Assembly: GCA_947168045.1 (NCBI GenBank)
Contig: CAMVKN010000009.1
Coordinates: 19,652 to 83,651 of the forward strand
Direction of reading: 5' to 3'
Length of the DNA stretch: 64,000 nt
Source of the DNA: an uncultured Prevotellaceae bacterium
GTDB taxonomy: Bacteria > Bacteroidota > Bacteroidia > Bacteroidales > Bacteroidaceae
The translations under genes were made by a program, and so were the position numbers. The notes below the pieces were generated by a model that saw only the letters and a program-made list of their open reading frames with translations, did no database searches and had not been told where the DNA came from. Positions 29,001-36,155 of the stretch are shown here, in pieces (within the stretch, counting starts at the first letter, position 1; each line of letters begins with the position of its first letter).

Positions 29001-30043
29001 CCGCATCAGCCGTTCACTTCCGTGCAGAGGACAACTACACCGACCGCAACAACCGCTCCAAGCACACCTACCAGTTCAAGAGTTGCACGACGACGGTGGT
29101 TTCGCTCGATGCTGCCACACGCGGGCTGGGCAATGCCAGCTGTGGTCCTGACGTGAGGGAGCCATACGAACTGAAGGCCCAGAACACAGCCTTCCGTTTC
29201 TTCCTCATCCCGCTCACTGCTGAGATGAAAGCCTCCGAGACTGCCCGCGTAGACATGCCCGTTTGTCAGGCTGTCAATTGCGAACGTCAGAGCAACGGCC
29301 GAATCAAGATGTCGACCACGACGAAGAATGCGACCATCTACTACAGCATCAATGGTGCTGAATACAAGAAGTACACCACCACCATCGCCCAGAATGATGC
29401 CTGTACCATCACTGCCTACTGCTCAGCCGACGGCATGCTTGCCAGCCCTGTCATGACCTACGACTTCGACCTCTTTATCAACAAAAGCGGGTGGAAGCTG
29501 GTCAGTGCCGACAGCCAGCATGGCGGCAATGAAGCCCGGCTGGCCTTTGATGGAAAGAACGACACCTTCTGGCACACGGAATGGCAAGGCTCGGAACCCA
29601 GGTGCCCTCATACGCTGATAGTGGACATGACAAAGACCTATCGCGTGACTGCCTTTACCTACCTCTCGCGTCAGGACGGCAACCAAAACGGCATGGTGAA
29701 AGCCTACGAGGTGTACCTCAGCAACGATGGCAAGAACTGGGGAACGGCGGTGGCCAGTGGTGAGTTCAAGAACACCACGTCACTGCAGGTGGCCACACTG
29801 AAGACACCTACTGCAGGCCGTTATCTGAAATTCGTGGCCAATTCGGAAATCAATGGTAACGCATGGACATCAGCAGCAGAGATAGGTATCCAGGCTGAAG
29901 CAGACATCACCGGCATCAACGCCCTGTCCACCGACACTCACCCATCAGCCTACTACAGCCTGTTAGGGCACAAGATGAGCGGGCAGATGGAACATTGGCC
30001 AAGAGGCATCTACCTGAGTAACGGACGAAAAATTATTAGATAG
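26087..30043 (+). CDS. Secreted GH2 beta-galactosidase with CBM32-like domain and sorting-like tail
   Basis: A 1,318-residue exported glycoside hydrolase (signal peptide ending ANAQ). The order is sugar-binding domain (with WVNGQRVGYSEDS), Ig-like domain, TIM barrel with FHGVNRHDFSP, small-chain-like beta domain (LSWFGRGPWDNYRDR), a chitobiase-like Ig repeat (about 1090-1130), an F5/8 type C (CBM32) domain (about 1135-1265) and a C-terminal tail YYSLLGHK...GIYLSNGRKIIR. The general acid/base is Glu481 in FGNESGNG and the nucleophile is Glu546 in CENSHSMGN. It should release terminal beta-galactose from plant or host glycans in the periplasm or at the surface. It is longer than LacZ because of the added C-terminal domains. 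It converges on the nitroreductase gene. Confidence 0.9.
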   Translation: MITTRRLLLGMAVVTCLGNANAQTGKEWDDPSITSVNRETAHTTALPMASEADVAKNDRTLSPYYMSLDGVWKFQWVNTPSKATSTMCATDYNDAAWTDIDVPSSWQVWGLHNNKPWDKPLYCNVAYPFSFNEQTYSVMAERPGWFTYNSTMPNPVGTYRRHVTMTADWLADHDVFVRFNGVGHGFYLWVNGQRVGYSEDSYVPAEFNITSYLAEGDNLLALQVYRFTSGSFLECQDYWRLTGIQRHCFIYAAPKVRISDYFFTTDLDNNYVNAKANVQVKVEGNGIVEAKILDNGQVIAQGQTAISDGSGSIDMDVTAPRLWSAETPNLYDLVLTLKDGTGHIHDIRGSKVGFREVGIRSDGALIINGRRMVFHGVNRHDFSPVNGRAITDAEIEEDIKTMKRLNINAVRTSHYPNDPVFYDLCDRYGLYVLAEADVECHANMKLSSVPQFRQAMVERSENHVRWMRNHPCIFIWSFGNESGNGENFKYVAQAIKALDKTRLTHYEGNSDYADVSSTMYGSYETIEWIGSSRQGKSGQKPHIQCENSHSMGNSMGNVRDMFNLYEKYTCLTGEFIWDFKDQGLLTKSSSGTEYWAYGGDFGDNPNDGNFCINGLVRPDWSLTAKSYNTKKVYQPLEFKAVSGNTRQFRIKNKMAFLPSSHYDVSYALMDEEGNTLASGKIDKEVAANDSAVVNIDISPLASLDASKEAFIQFTATQKDNTPWADAGYVVAEEKLPVQKAVKPMYDLNRLEACEALSVTNTATTVTVTNSTFKAVFGKTQGTLTSYALNGTTLICKPLLLNVFRLPTDNDGRQSGSWDTMGLRKLTVKGEGAEVQTADDKKTVRVSLNSTHTGKNGTSFAVMLDFIICADGSLMVNSFIRPSNTGVVIPKLGFRLEMPATMEQLSWFGRGPWDNYRDRKEACLPAVYKSTVNDQREDYILPQEHGTKQEVRWMSLTNDEGMGMLFVAPDQMAASAVHFRAEDNYTDRNNRSKHTYQFKSCTTTVVSLDAATRGLGNASCGPDVREPYELKAQNTAFRFFLIPLTAEMKASETARVDMPVCQAVNCERQSNGRIKMSTTTKNATIYYSINGAEYKKYTTTIAQNDACTITAYCSADGMLASPVMTYDFDLFINKSGWKLVSADSQHGGNEARLAFDGKNDTFWHTEWQGSEPRCPHTLIVDMTKTYRVTAFTYLSRQDGNQNGMVKAYEVYLSNDGKNWGTAVASGEFKNTTSLQVATLKTPTAGRYLKFVANSEINGNAWTSAAEIGIQAEADITGINALSTDTHPSAYYSLLGHKMSGQMEHWPRGIYLSNGRKIIR

Positions 30044-30065
30044 GCGGTCAGTCTGAGGTGGAGAC

Positions 30066-30113
30066 ATACACGTCCCCTCTCCTGGGAGTTCCAGGGAGAG
30101 AGGACGGGGTGAG
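30066..30113. terminator. Palindromic repeat between convergent genes
   Basis: CGTCCCCTCTCCTGG faces CCAGGGAGAGAGGACG around GAGTT, between the GH2 gene and the nitroreductase gene. It is a C-rich palindromic element of the local family and can act as a two-way terminator. Confidence 0.6.
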
Positions 30114-30114
30114 G

Positions 30115-30852
30115 CTACATGAAGCCCTGGTGACGGAGCGCCTCGATGAGTCCCTGGCTCATGGCCTCGTTGTCCTTACGCGTATAGCGAATGTCGGTGA
30201 ACACCTGTGCCAGCGTCTGCTTGCTGTTGACCTCCACGAAGTGCTGGTTCTCAGGCAGGCCCTCCTTGTAGGCATAGCACTGGTCAATCATCTGCGGAGT
30301 GTAGTCGTGGTAGCTCTCTTCATGGATGATGGCCTTCAGCGGCAGGCGGTCGCTCAGCGGTGGCTGCTCGTCGGGCCATCCCACGGTGAGGGTGGCCACA
30401 GGCATCACCAGCTGTGGCAGGCCCAGCGTCTCGATGATGCGCATGGGCTGGTAGACGGTGGTGCCGAGGTAGCAGTAGCCCAGGCCCTCCTCGTCCATCA
30501 GGTTGCAGAGCGTCTGCGTGTAGAGCAGCGCATCGGTGGCAGCGTTGATGAACGACAGGAAGTTGTTGTAGCCCGGCTCTGCCTGTCGGCAGCGTGCCCA
30601 CTGCGAGGTGCGGTTGAAGTCGGCGCAGACGGTCAGCACCACTGGTGCCTGTGTCACCATGGGCTGGTTGAAGTGGGCCGGTGCCAGCTGCTCCTTGACC
30701 TGCTGCGAGCGTGTGACGATGACGCTATAGAGCTGCAGGTTGCCCATGGTCTGCGTGCGTGAGGCCTCGCTGATGAGGCGTCCCAGGAGACCGTCGTCGA
30801 CAGGCTCCTGACTGTATCGGCGTATGGTACGCCTGGTGCTGAGATTCTTCAT
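30115..30852 (-). CDS. Nitroreductase family FMN oxidoreductase
   Basis: A 245-residue cytoplasmic flavoprotein. The N-terminal RRTIRRYSQEPVDDGLLGRLI is the classic FMN-phosphate binding start of nitroreductases, followed by the SRTQTMGNLQLYSVIV strand. The mid-region DALLYTQTLCNLMDEEGLGYCYLG and the late LTVGWPDEQPP motif complete the NfsA/FRP-like fold. Such enzymes reduce nitro compounds, quinones or flavins with NAD(P)H. The stop is followed by the palindrome shared with the GH2 gene. Its start lies 11 nt after the stop of the M6 protease gene, so both may share a transcript, although no functional link is apparent. The substrate is unknown. Confidence 0.88.
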   Translation of the reverse strand: MKNLSTRRTIRRYSQEPVDDGLLGRLISEASRTQTMGNLQLYSVIVTRSQQVKEQLAPAHFNQPMVTQAPVVLTVCADFNRTSQWARCRQAEPGYNNFLSFINAATDALLYTQTLCNLMDEEGLGYCYLGTTVYQPMRIIETLGLPQLVMPVATLTVGWPDEQPPLSDRLPLKAIIHEESYHDYTPQMIDQCYAYKEGLPENQHFVEVNSKQTLAQVFTDIRYTRKDNEAMSQGLIEALRHQGFM

Positions 30853-30863
30853 GTGTTAACCAT

Positions 30864-32546
30864 TTACTTGATGATGACGGTGCGGCCGCGCTGGCCTTTG
30901 TCGTCGCGTTGGATGTACAGTCCCGGGTGCATCCGCTCTGACGTCTTGCCCACGTAGCGTCCGGCGGGGGTAAAGCAAGCCCCGCCGTTGCCGCCGTCGT
31001 GGGGCATGTCGAGGATGGCGGTGGGCACGTCCTCCTTGTCGTTGCGGAAGCGGAAAGCCATGGTGCCGTCGCTGTTGCGGGTGATGTCCAGGACACTCTT
31101 GCCCATCAGGTTCGTGCCGTCGACATTCTTGTTATAGACGGTGGCCGCAGGGGTCGAGGTGCTGGTCAGCGAGTCCCGCTTCAGATAGGGATAGGCCACG
31201 CCGCTCTCACTGGAATAGTAAGTCGAGATGCCTTGGTTAGCCTTGAACACCGTGCAGCGCTGGTGGTCGTTGGCCGGCTCCATATCGGCTGGATTCATGT
31301 TGTTGGTGTTCACAAAGTTATACTCCCAGATGTCGGCGTCGTAGTCGACATGCAGTATGAGCATGCCGCTGCCGGGCAGCGAGGCATCCCATCCACGCGG
31401 CTGCCTGTTTTCCATCAGGTAGTATTCGTCGGGCCATGCGTCATTGACGATCATGTATGCCTGGGGAGCGTCGTTCAGCGGCCGCATGGCATCGACCGTC
31501 GTGCTGGCATCGAGGACGTTGGGCTGCAGCCATCCGCAGCTGTAGCGCTCAAAGCTGGTGTAGCCGGCCGGCCGGAAGCCATTGCCGTTGTACGACCCGT
31601 TGTCGAGCACCGACCACGACCCCATGCCATAGTTGCCCTTGTAGTCGATGTCGTACATGTCGGGCAGCCCGAGGCAGTGGGAGAACTCATGGCAGATGGT
31701 GCCCAGGCCGTCGATGCTGCTGCCTGACAGCTCGTTGCTGGCCGCATAGGTGTTGATGGCCACGTCGTCGAGGTAGAGCAGCTCGCCATAGTCGCTCTCG
31801 TCAAGCTGCCACTCATGGGGCCAGATGGTGCTCGACGAGCCGTTGCCATTCTCGCCCTTGCCGGCATAGATGCACATCACCTGGTCTACGTACCCATCGC
31901 CGTCCCAGTCATAGCGGCTGAAGTCGACATAGTCGTCGACGGCATTGCAGGCCTCAACCACCATCTCGCCCGGGCGCATGTCCTCGCCCTTGCTGTCGTT
32001 ACGACCGTAGTACTGATAAGTTTTGGACAGGGGCACCGGTCCCACGACGTCGAATGTGAGGTCGAACAGACCGTATGACTGGGCCAGGAAGTAGTCGCGC
32101 ACCGACCCGTGGAAGCGGCCCTCGCTGAAGTTCTCCTCGTTGCAGATGCGGGTGTAGAGCAGCGAGTCGTTTTCCGGAAGGAAGGCACAGTTTTCGAACT
32201 CGACCAGTATGATGATGCCCTTCTTCTTGCCCGTGTAGTTGCTGAAGTCTTCATTGGCCGTGCGCCGCACCCGCTTCTGCCGGCTGCGGGCAGCTTTCTG
32301 CCTGCGCTCCTGCGCACGGCTGCGCATCTGGGCCATGTCTGCCCTGACGAAGCAGCCGTCCTGCTCCATCAGCTGGAGACCATCGTTGGTCTGCCAGTAG
32401 TGCAGGTGCTCGTCGCCCACCATCTGTGCACTGACCATCCGTCCGTCCAGGGACAGCGTCATCCACCGCCCCGGTCTGGCCGGCATGGCCTTGGCAAGCG
32501 TTGTTGTCATTACAGCGAATAGGACAAAAGTAAGAAAGCGTTTCAT
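30864..32546 (-). CDS. Secreted M6-family metalloprotease with sorting-like tail
   Basis: A 560-residue exported zinc protease (signal peptide ending AKAMP). The M6 catalytic core contains TICHEFSHCLGLPDMYD, with the two zinc His residues, catalytic Glu and Met-turn-like WSVLDNGSYNGNG region (about residues 284-315). A basic stretch of about 40 residues (RSRAQERRQKAARSRQKR) lies before the catalytic domain and looks like a propeptide cleavage zone. The C-terminus ends GRYVGKTSERMHPGLYI...GRTVIIK, similar to the tails of other exported proteins here. The start at 32546 was chosen over an upstream in-frame extension because it opens directly with the signal peptide and lies 36 nt from a promoter. 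Target proteins are unknown. Confidence 0.88.
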   Translation of the reverse strand: MKRFLTFVLFAVMTTTLAKAMPARPGRWMTLSLDGRMVSAQMVGDEHLHYWQTNDGLQLMEQDGCFVRADMAQMRSRAQERRQKAARSRQKRVRRTANEDFSNYTGKKKGIIILVEFENCAFLPENDSLLYTRICNEENFSEGRFHGSVRDYFLAQSYGLFDLTFDVVGPVPLSKTYQYYGRNDSKGEDMRPGEMVVEACNAVDDYVDFSRYDWDGDGYVDQVMCIYAGKGENGNGSSSTIWPHEWQLDESDYGELLYLDDVAINTYAASNELSGSSIDGLGTICHEFSHCLGLPDMYDIDYKGNYGMGSWSVLDNGSYNGNGFRPAGYTSFERYSCGWLQPNVLDASTTVDAMRPLNDAPQAYMIVNDAWPDEYYLMENRQPRGWDASLPGSGMLILHVDYDADIWEYNFVNTNNMNPADMEPANDHQRCTVFKANQGISTYYSSESGVAYPYLKRDSLTSTSTPAATVYNKNVDGTNLMGKSVLDITRNSDGTMAFRFRNDKEDVPTAILDMPHDGGNGGACFTPAGRYVGKTSERMHPGLYIQRDDKGQRGRTVIIK

Positions 32547-32581
32547 CTGAGTGTGTCTTCTGCTCGTTTTTGAGAGAGGGT

Positions 32582-32590
32582 GCAAAATTA
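32582..32590 (-). promoter_or_regulatory. -7 element for the M6 protease gene
   Basis: Minus-strand TAATTTTGC, 36 nt before the chosen ATG at 32546. It supports that start over the upstream in-frame extension. Confidence 0.6.
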
Positions 32591-32709
32591 CAAAAAAAAC
32601 GGCACTTCGCTGCTGGCCTGCCAAAGTATTTTCCCTGGGCGATGACACAAAAAAAGTTAAAACAACCAACGAAAGCTGTGCACAAAGTCCCTAACTGCTA
32701 TTTTTTCAT

Positions 32710-32718
32710 TACCTTTGC
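32710..32718 (+). promoter_or_regulatory. -7 element for the NrdJ-tail/folB operon
   Basis: TACCTTTGC, 33 nt before the ATG at 32751. Confidence 0.65.
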
Positions 32719-32750
32719 CACAAATTAAGAAACGTAGAAACAGAACGCGC

Positions 32751-33287
32751 ATGGAGAAACAGACATACAGCCCCGCCGCCGACGAACAGGCACAGCCCAT
32801 GCCCCGCCCGCAGGTGGTAGAGGTGCGTCCGCAGACGCTGGAGTGCGACGTGGTGCGCTTCCAGAACAACAAGGAGAAGTGGGTGGCACTGGTGGGCTTG
32901 CTCAACGGCTATCCCTATGAAATCTTCACTGGGCTACAGGACGAGGAAGAGGGCATCATGCTGCCCAAGTCGGTGAACAAGGGCAAGATAGTGAAGCAGG
33001 TGAACGCCGACGGCACGAAGCGCTACGACTTCCAGTTTGAGAACACCCGCGGCTACAAGATTACCGTCGAGGGCATCAACGAGAAGTTCAACCCCGAATA
33101 CTGGAACTATGCCAAGCTCATCAGCGGCGTGCTGCGCTATGGCATGCCCATTGAGCACGTCATCAAGCTGGTGGCCTCGCTGTCGCTCAACGACGAGAGC
33201 ATCAACACTTGGAAGAACGGCGTGGAGCGGGCCCTGAAGAAATACCTGCCGGGACAGCAGGAACAGCCGGAGCCCAACGAGCCATGA
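32751..33287 (+). CDS. Free-standing class II ribonucleotide reductase C-terminal (TSCPD-like) domain protein
   Basis: A 178-residue cytoplasmic protein. After a disordered Pro/Gln start, the motif VVRFQNNKEKWVALVGLLNG, then YPYEIFTGL and FNPEYWNYAKLISGVLRYG, and the late INTWKNGVERALKKYLP match, from memory, the C-terminal extension of Bacteroidota adenosylcobalamin-dependent ribonucleotide reductases (NrdJ). None of the catalytic barrel is present, nor the C-terminal Cys pair. It may be a regulatory or DNA-binding partner of RNR, or a duplicated domain with a new job (inference). The ATG at 32751 follows a good promoter; an in-frame TTG inside the promoter was rejected. It overlaps folB by 4 nt, linking it to folate and nucleotide metabolism. 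Confidence 0.7.
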   Translation: MEKQTYSPAADEQAQPMPRPQVVEVRPQTLECDVVRFQNNKEKWVALVGLLNGYPYEIFTGLQDEEEGIMLPKSVNKGKIVKQVNADGTKRYDFQFENTRGYKITVEGINEKFNPEYWNYAKLISGVLRYGMPIEHVIKLVASLSLNDESINTWKNGVERALKKYLPGQQEQPEPNEP

Positions 33288-33670
33288 AGCTGAAGAGCAG
33301 TTGCGTTGTCATCAACGACATGCGCCTGTACGCCCACCATGGCGTCATGGAGCAGGAGCAGCGCGTGGGGGCCTACTTCACCGTCAGCCTTCGCGTACAT
33401 TATAATATATATAGGGCCATGATGAGCGATAGGGTGGGGGATGCCTTGTCCTATGCCGATGTGGCCGACGTCGTGCGCCAGCAGATGGCCACACCGTCGC
33501 AGCTGCTGGAGCATGTGGCGGGGCGCATCGCCAAGGCACTCTTCGACCAGTTCCCCCGGTGCACCGCCGTTGACATCAAACTGATGAAGGACAACCCGCC
33601 CATGGGCATCGACAGCAACGGCGCCGGCGTTGAGGCGGAGTTTGTTAGAGAGGTGAGTGGTGAGAGGTAA
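33284..33670 (+). CDS. folB: Dihydroneopterin aldolase
   Basis: A 128-residue enzyme of tetrahydrofolate synthesis that cleaves 7,8-dihydroneopterin to 6-hydroxymethyl-dihydropterin and glycolaldehyde. The family start INDMRLYAHHGVMEQEQ (with catalytic Glu23), the LSYADV strand, LLEHVAGRIA and the Lys-bearing KLMKDNPPMG are all present. The ATG overlaps the upstream stop in an ATGA, so translation should be coupled. The C-terminus after GAGVEAEF is unusual: the last residues REVSGER are encoded by the repeat GAGGTGAGTGGTGAGAGG, which continues past the stop. The same repeat encodes EVSGE inside the pullulanase at 54190. The active site should not be affected. Confidence 0.93.
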   Translation: MKLKSSCVVINDMRLYAHHGVMEQEQRVGAYFTVSLRVHYNIYRAMMSDRVGDALSYADVADVVRQQMATPSQLLEHVAGRIAKALFDQFPRCTAVDIKLMKDNPPMGIDSNGAGVEAEFVREVSGER

Positions 33671-33692
33671 GAGGTGAGAGGTGTGATTAGAC
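33650..33692. repeat. GGTGAGAGG repeat spanning the folB stop
   Basis: Imperfect tandem units of GAGGTGAGTGGTGAGAGG and AGAGGTAAGAGGTGAGAGGTG start in the last codons of folB and run into the intergenic region. Confidence 0.7.
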
Positions 33693-33706
33693 TTTAATAA
33701 TAAAGA

Positions 33707-34954
33707 ATGAATAGATATAGGATAATGACAGGAACGAAGGCAAAGAAGATGACGATGGTGAGAGCGCTACTGATGGCGGTCGCATTGCTGTTGTCGCCCG
33801 TTGCCTCGTTTGCCGTCGAGAAGACATACACCCTGGTCATCGATGCCGGGCATGGTGGCAAGGATGGTGGCGCGTGCGCCAACCGTGCCAAGGAGAAAGA
33901 CATCAACCTGAATGTGGCGCTGGCCTTTGGCAAGCTGGTGGAGCAGAACTGCCCCGACGTGAAGGTCATCTACACACGCAAGACCGACGTGTTCGTGCCG
34001 CTGCACGAGCGCGCCGCCATTGCCAACAGGAACAAGGCCGATGTGTTCATCTCCATACACACCAACTCGGTGGAGAGCCGCCGGCCCGTCACTGGCATGG
34101 AGACCTACACTATGGGCATGCGCCGCAGCGACGAGAAACGCAGCGCCGCCATGCGCGAGAACGAGGTCATCACCATCGAGAGCGACTACAAGGAGCACTA
34201 TGCCGGATTTGACCCGCGTGTGCCCGAGAGCTATATCATCTTCGACATCGTCAACGAGACGAACATGGCTGAGAGCGTGGAGCTGGCCCGGCTCATCCAG
34301 AAGAACGTGTGTGCCACGGCCGGCCGACCCAACAAGGGCGTGAAGCAGGATGCCTTCCTGGTGCTGCGCGAGACGTCGATGCCGGCATGCCTCATCGAGC
34401 TGGGCTACATCACCACGGCATCGGAAGCCACCTATCTGACCAACCAGGCCAACGTGAACCTGATGGGCATGGGCATCTATCAGGCCTTCGTGGCGTTCAA
34501 GAACAAGAGGGTGCAGCCTGCTCCCAACCAACAGCAACAGCAGAATCAGCAGCAGACCCACCCCCAGCCCCTCCCTGGAGGGAGGGGAGACGATAGTCCT
34601 GCTACGAACGACACCCCTCGTACTAATAATACGGACGTGCAAGCTAACCCCTCCTCTCCCTCACAGGGAGGGACCGCGGGTGGGTCTGCTCCCATCTTCA
34701 AGGTGCAAATCATGGCCACCGAGCGCCAGCTGTCAGCCAACAACCGCCAGTTCAAGGGCTTGCAGGGGGTAGAGAGCTACAAAGAAGGCACGATGTGGAA
34801 GTACACCGTGGGCGCATCAGAGAACTATAACGAAATCAAGCAATTGCGCAAGGACATCCTCAGCAAGTTCCCACAGGCTTTCATCATTGCCTTCAAGGAC
34901 GGGGTGCGCACCGACGTCAACGCCGCCATCGAGGAGTTCCGCCGCAACCATTAA
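33707..34954 (+). CDS. N-acetylmuramoyl-L-alanine amidase with SPOR domain and a repeat-derived linker
   Basis: A 415-residue exported cell-wall hydrolase (Amidase_3 family) that cuts the bond between N-acetylmuramic acid and the stem peptide. The signal peptide ends ASFAVEK. Zinc-site motifs are IDAGHGGKDGG (His49), NRAKEKD (Glu63) and FISIHTN, with the catalytic CLIELGY. The catalytic domain ends near residue 268. A linker of about 60 residues, rich in Gln, Pro, Gly and Ser, follows and is largely encoded by two inverted copies of a C-rich palindromic element (34556-34686). The C-terminus (about 325-415, FKVQIMATER...) is a SPOR peptidoglycan-binding domain, which directs such enzymes to division sites. 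Several ATG codons near the start are possible; 33707 is the longest. Confidence 0.9.
   Translation: MNRYRIMTGTKAKKMTMVRALLMAVALLLSPVASFAVEKTYTLVIDAGHGGKDGGACANRAKEKDINLNVALAFGKLVEQNCPDVKVIYTRKTDVFVPLHERAAIANRNKADVFISIHTNSVESRRPVTGMETYTMGMRRSDEKRSAAMRENEVITIESDYKEHYAGFDPRVPESYIIFDIVNETNMAESVELARLIQKNVCATAGRPNKGVKQDAFLVLRETSMPACLIELGYITTASEATYLTNQANVNLMGMGIYQAFVAFKNKRVQPAPNQQQQQNQQQTHPQPLPGGRGDDSPATNDTPRTNNTDVQANPSSPSQGGTAGGSAPIFKVQIMATERQLSANNRQFKGLQGVESYKEGTMWKYTVGASENYNEIKQLRKDILSKFPQAFIIAFKDGVRTDVNAAIEEFRRNH
34556..34686. repeat. Paired inverted copies of the C-rich palindromic element inside the amidase gene
   Basis: The first copy runs ACCCACCCCCAGCCCCTCCC...GGGGAGACGATAGTCCTGC (34556-34610). 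The second is inverted and runs GGACGTGCAAGCTAACCCCTCC...GGGTGGGT (34633-34686). Both lie in frame within the linker. The first copy shares ATAG-CCTGC-ACG with the tandem repeats at 25864; the second shares CGTGCAAG-TAA with the element at the chrA start (60478). Confidence 0.8.
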
Positions 34955-34978
34955 GCATTTAGCATTAAGCATTAACAG
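34953..34978. repeat. AGCATTTAGCATTAAGCATTA tandem repeat between the amidase and mlaD-like genes
   Basis: Three imperfect 7-nt units of GCATTTA/GCATTAA fill the whole 26-nt gap between the two genes. Confidence 0.6.
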
Positions 34979-34980
34979 AC

Positions 34981-35883
34981 ATGAAGTTTTTCACCAAGGA
35001 AGTAAAGATAGCACTGGTTGCCATCGTCGCCATCGTCATACTCTATGTGGGCATGCAGTTCCTCAAGGGACTGGCGCTGTTCAGCAATGACGACACCTAT
35101 TACATACGCTTCAGCAACGTCAGCGGACTGGCCACCTCCAGCCCCGTCTATGCCAATGGCTACCGCGTGGGCGTGGTGAGAACCATCGACTACGACTACT
35201 CACGCCCTGACTGCATCATCGCCTCATTCGACCTTGACCCGAAGATGCAGCTGCACGAAGGCACCCGCGCCGAAATCGTGAGCGACTTCATGGGCAACGT
35301 CAAGCTGGAGCTGCAGCTGGGAGCCGTCACGGGCCGCCTGCTGGCCAAAGGCGACACCATAGAGGGTGGACTGCAGGGCGGACTGATGACGAAGGCTGCA
35401 CAGATGGTGCCAAAGGTGGAGGCGCTGCTGCCGAAGCTCGACTCCATCCTCGCCGGCGTGCAGACGCTGGTCACCGACCCGGCCATCAGTGCCACCCTGC
35501 AGAACGCAGAGCAGCTGACGGCCAGCCTGAACACCACCGCCCGACAGCTGAACCAGCTCACCGCACAGCTGAACCGACAGATGCCACAGATGATGGACAA
35601 GGCGCAGGGGGTGCTCGACAACACCGCCACGCTGACGGGCAACCTGGCACAGCTGGACCTGCAGGCCACCATGCAGCGCGTAGACCAGACGCTGGCCAAC
35701 GTGCAGCAGCTCACCGCCGCACTCAACAGCCCCCACGGCACCGTGGGCATGCTGCTCAACGATGCACAACTCTATCAGAACATTACGGCCACCATGCGCG
35801 ATGTCGATTCGCTGCTCGTCGACTTCAAGGCGCATCCCCGCCGCTACATCAATGTATCCGTTTTCGGCAAGAAGAGCCAGTAA
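34981..35883 (+). CDS. MlaD/MCE-family lipid transport protein
   Basis: A 300-residue protein with one N-terminal membrane anchor (about residues 8-26) and a single periplasmic MCE domain (about 36-115, with YIRFSNVSGLATSSPVYANGY and VGVVRTIDYD). MCE proteins form hexameric rings that carry phospholipids between the inner and outer membranes. The C-terminal half is a long Gln/Leu/Thr-rich helical region with repeating LNxTARQLNQLTAQLNRQ, expected to form the tube-like coiled coil. No mlaE or mlaF genes are in the window. It follows the amidase gene by 26 nt, and a shared transcript is likely. In Bacteroidales this gene commonly sits beside the cell-wall amidase (recalled). Confidence 0.88.
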   Translation: MKFFTKEVKIALVAIVAIVILYVGMQFLKGLALFSNDDTYYIRFSNVSGLATSSPVYANGYRVGVVRTIDYDYSRPDCIIASFDLDPKMQLHEGTRAEIVSDFMGNVKLELQLGAVTGRLLAKGDTIEGGLQGGLMTKAAQMVPKVEALLPKLDSILAGVQTLVTDPAISATLQNAEQLTASLNTTARQLNQLTAQLNRQMPQMMDKAQGVLDNTATLTGNLAQLDLQATMQRVDQTLANVQQLTAALNSPHGTVGMLLNDAQLYQNITATMRDVDSLLVDFKAHPRRYINVSVFGKKSQ

Positions 35884-36064
35884 TTTGAAATTTGTCTAAA
35901 TAACGAATCGCGCTTTGCGCCTTGCCGTCCAATTGCTAAAGTGCTGAATGGCAAAAACTTTGAATCTTGCAAGAGCGGAAATTAGCCAAAAACCGTGAAA
36001 CAACATAATTGACGAGAAGAGAGAAAGTTACAAAGATTGTAAACACAGAGGAAAAAATTGACAG

Positions 36065-36097
36065 TTTGCATGGGTCAAAAAATTTTACGACCTTTGC
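36065..36097 (+). promoter_or_regulatory. Promoter of dnaA
   Basis: TTTG (36065-36068), 20-nt spacer, then GACCTTTGC (36089-36097), a near-consensus Bacteroidota promoter about 60 nt before the dnaA ATG. Confidence 0.65.
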
Positions 36098-36155
36098 ACT
36101 CGGAAATATCTGAAAGCCGCATAGTGTGGCGTCATAAGATAATAATCTAAAACTA

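Noticed and set aside
35884..36155. Replication origin upstream of dnaA
   Set aside because: No cluster of TTATCCACA-type boxes or AT-rich unwinding repeats was found, and dnaN is not adjacent.
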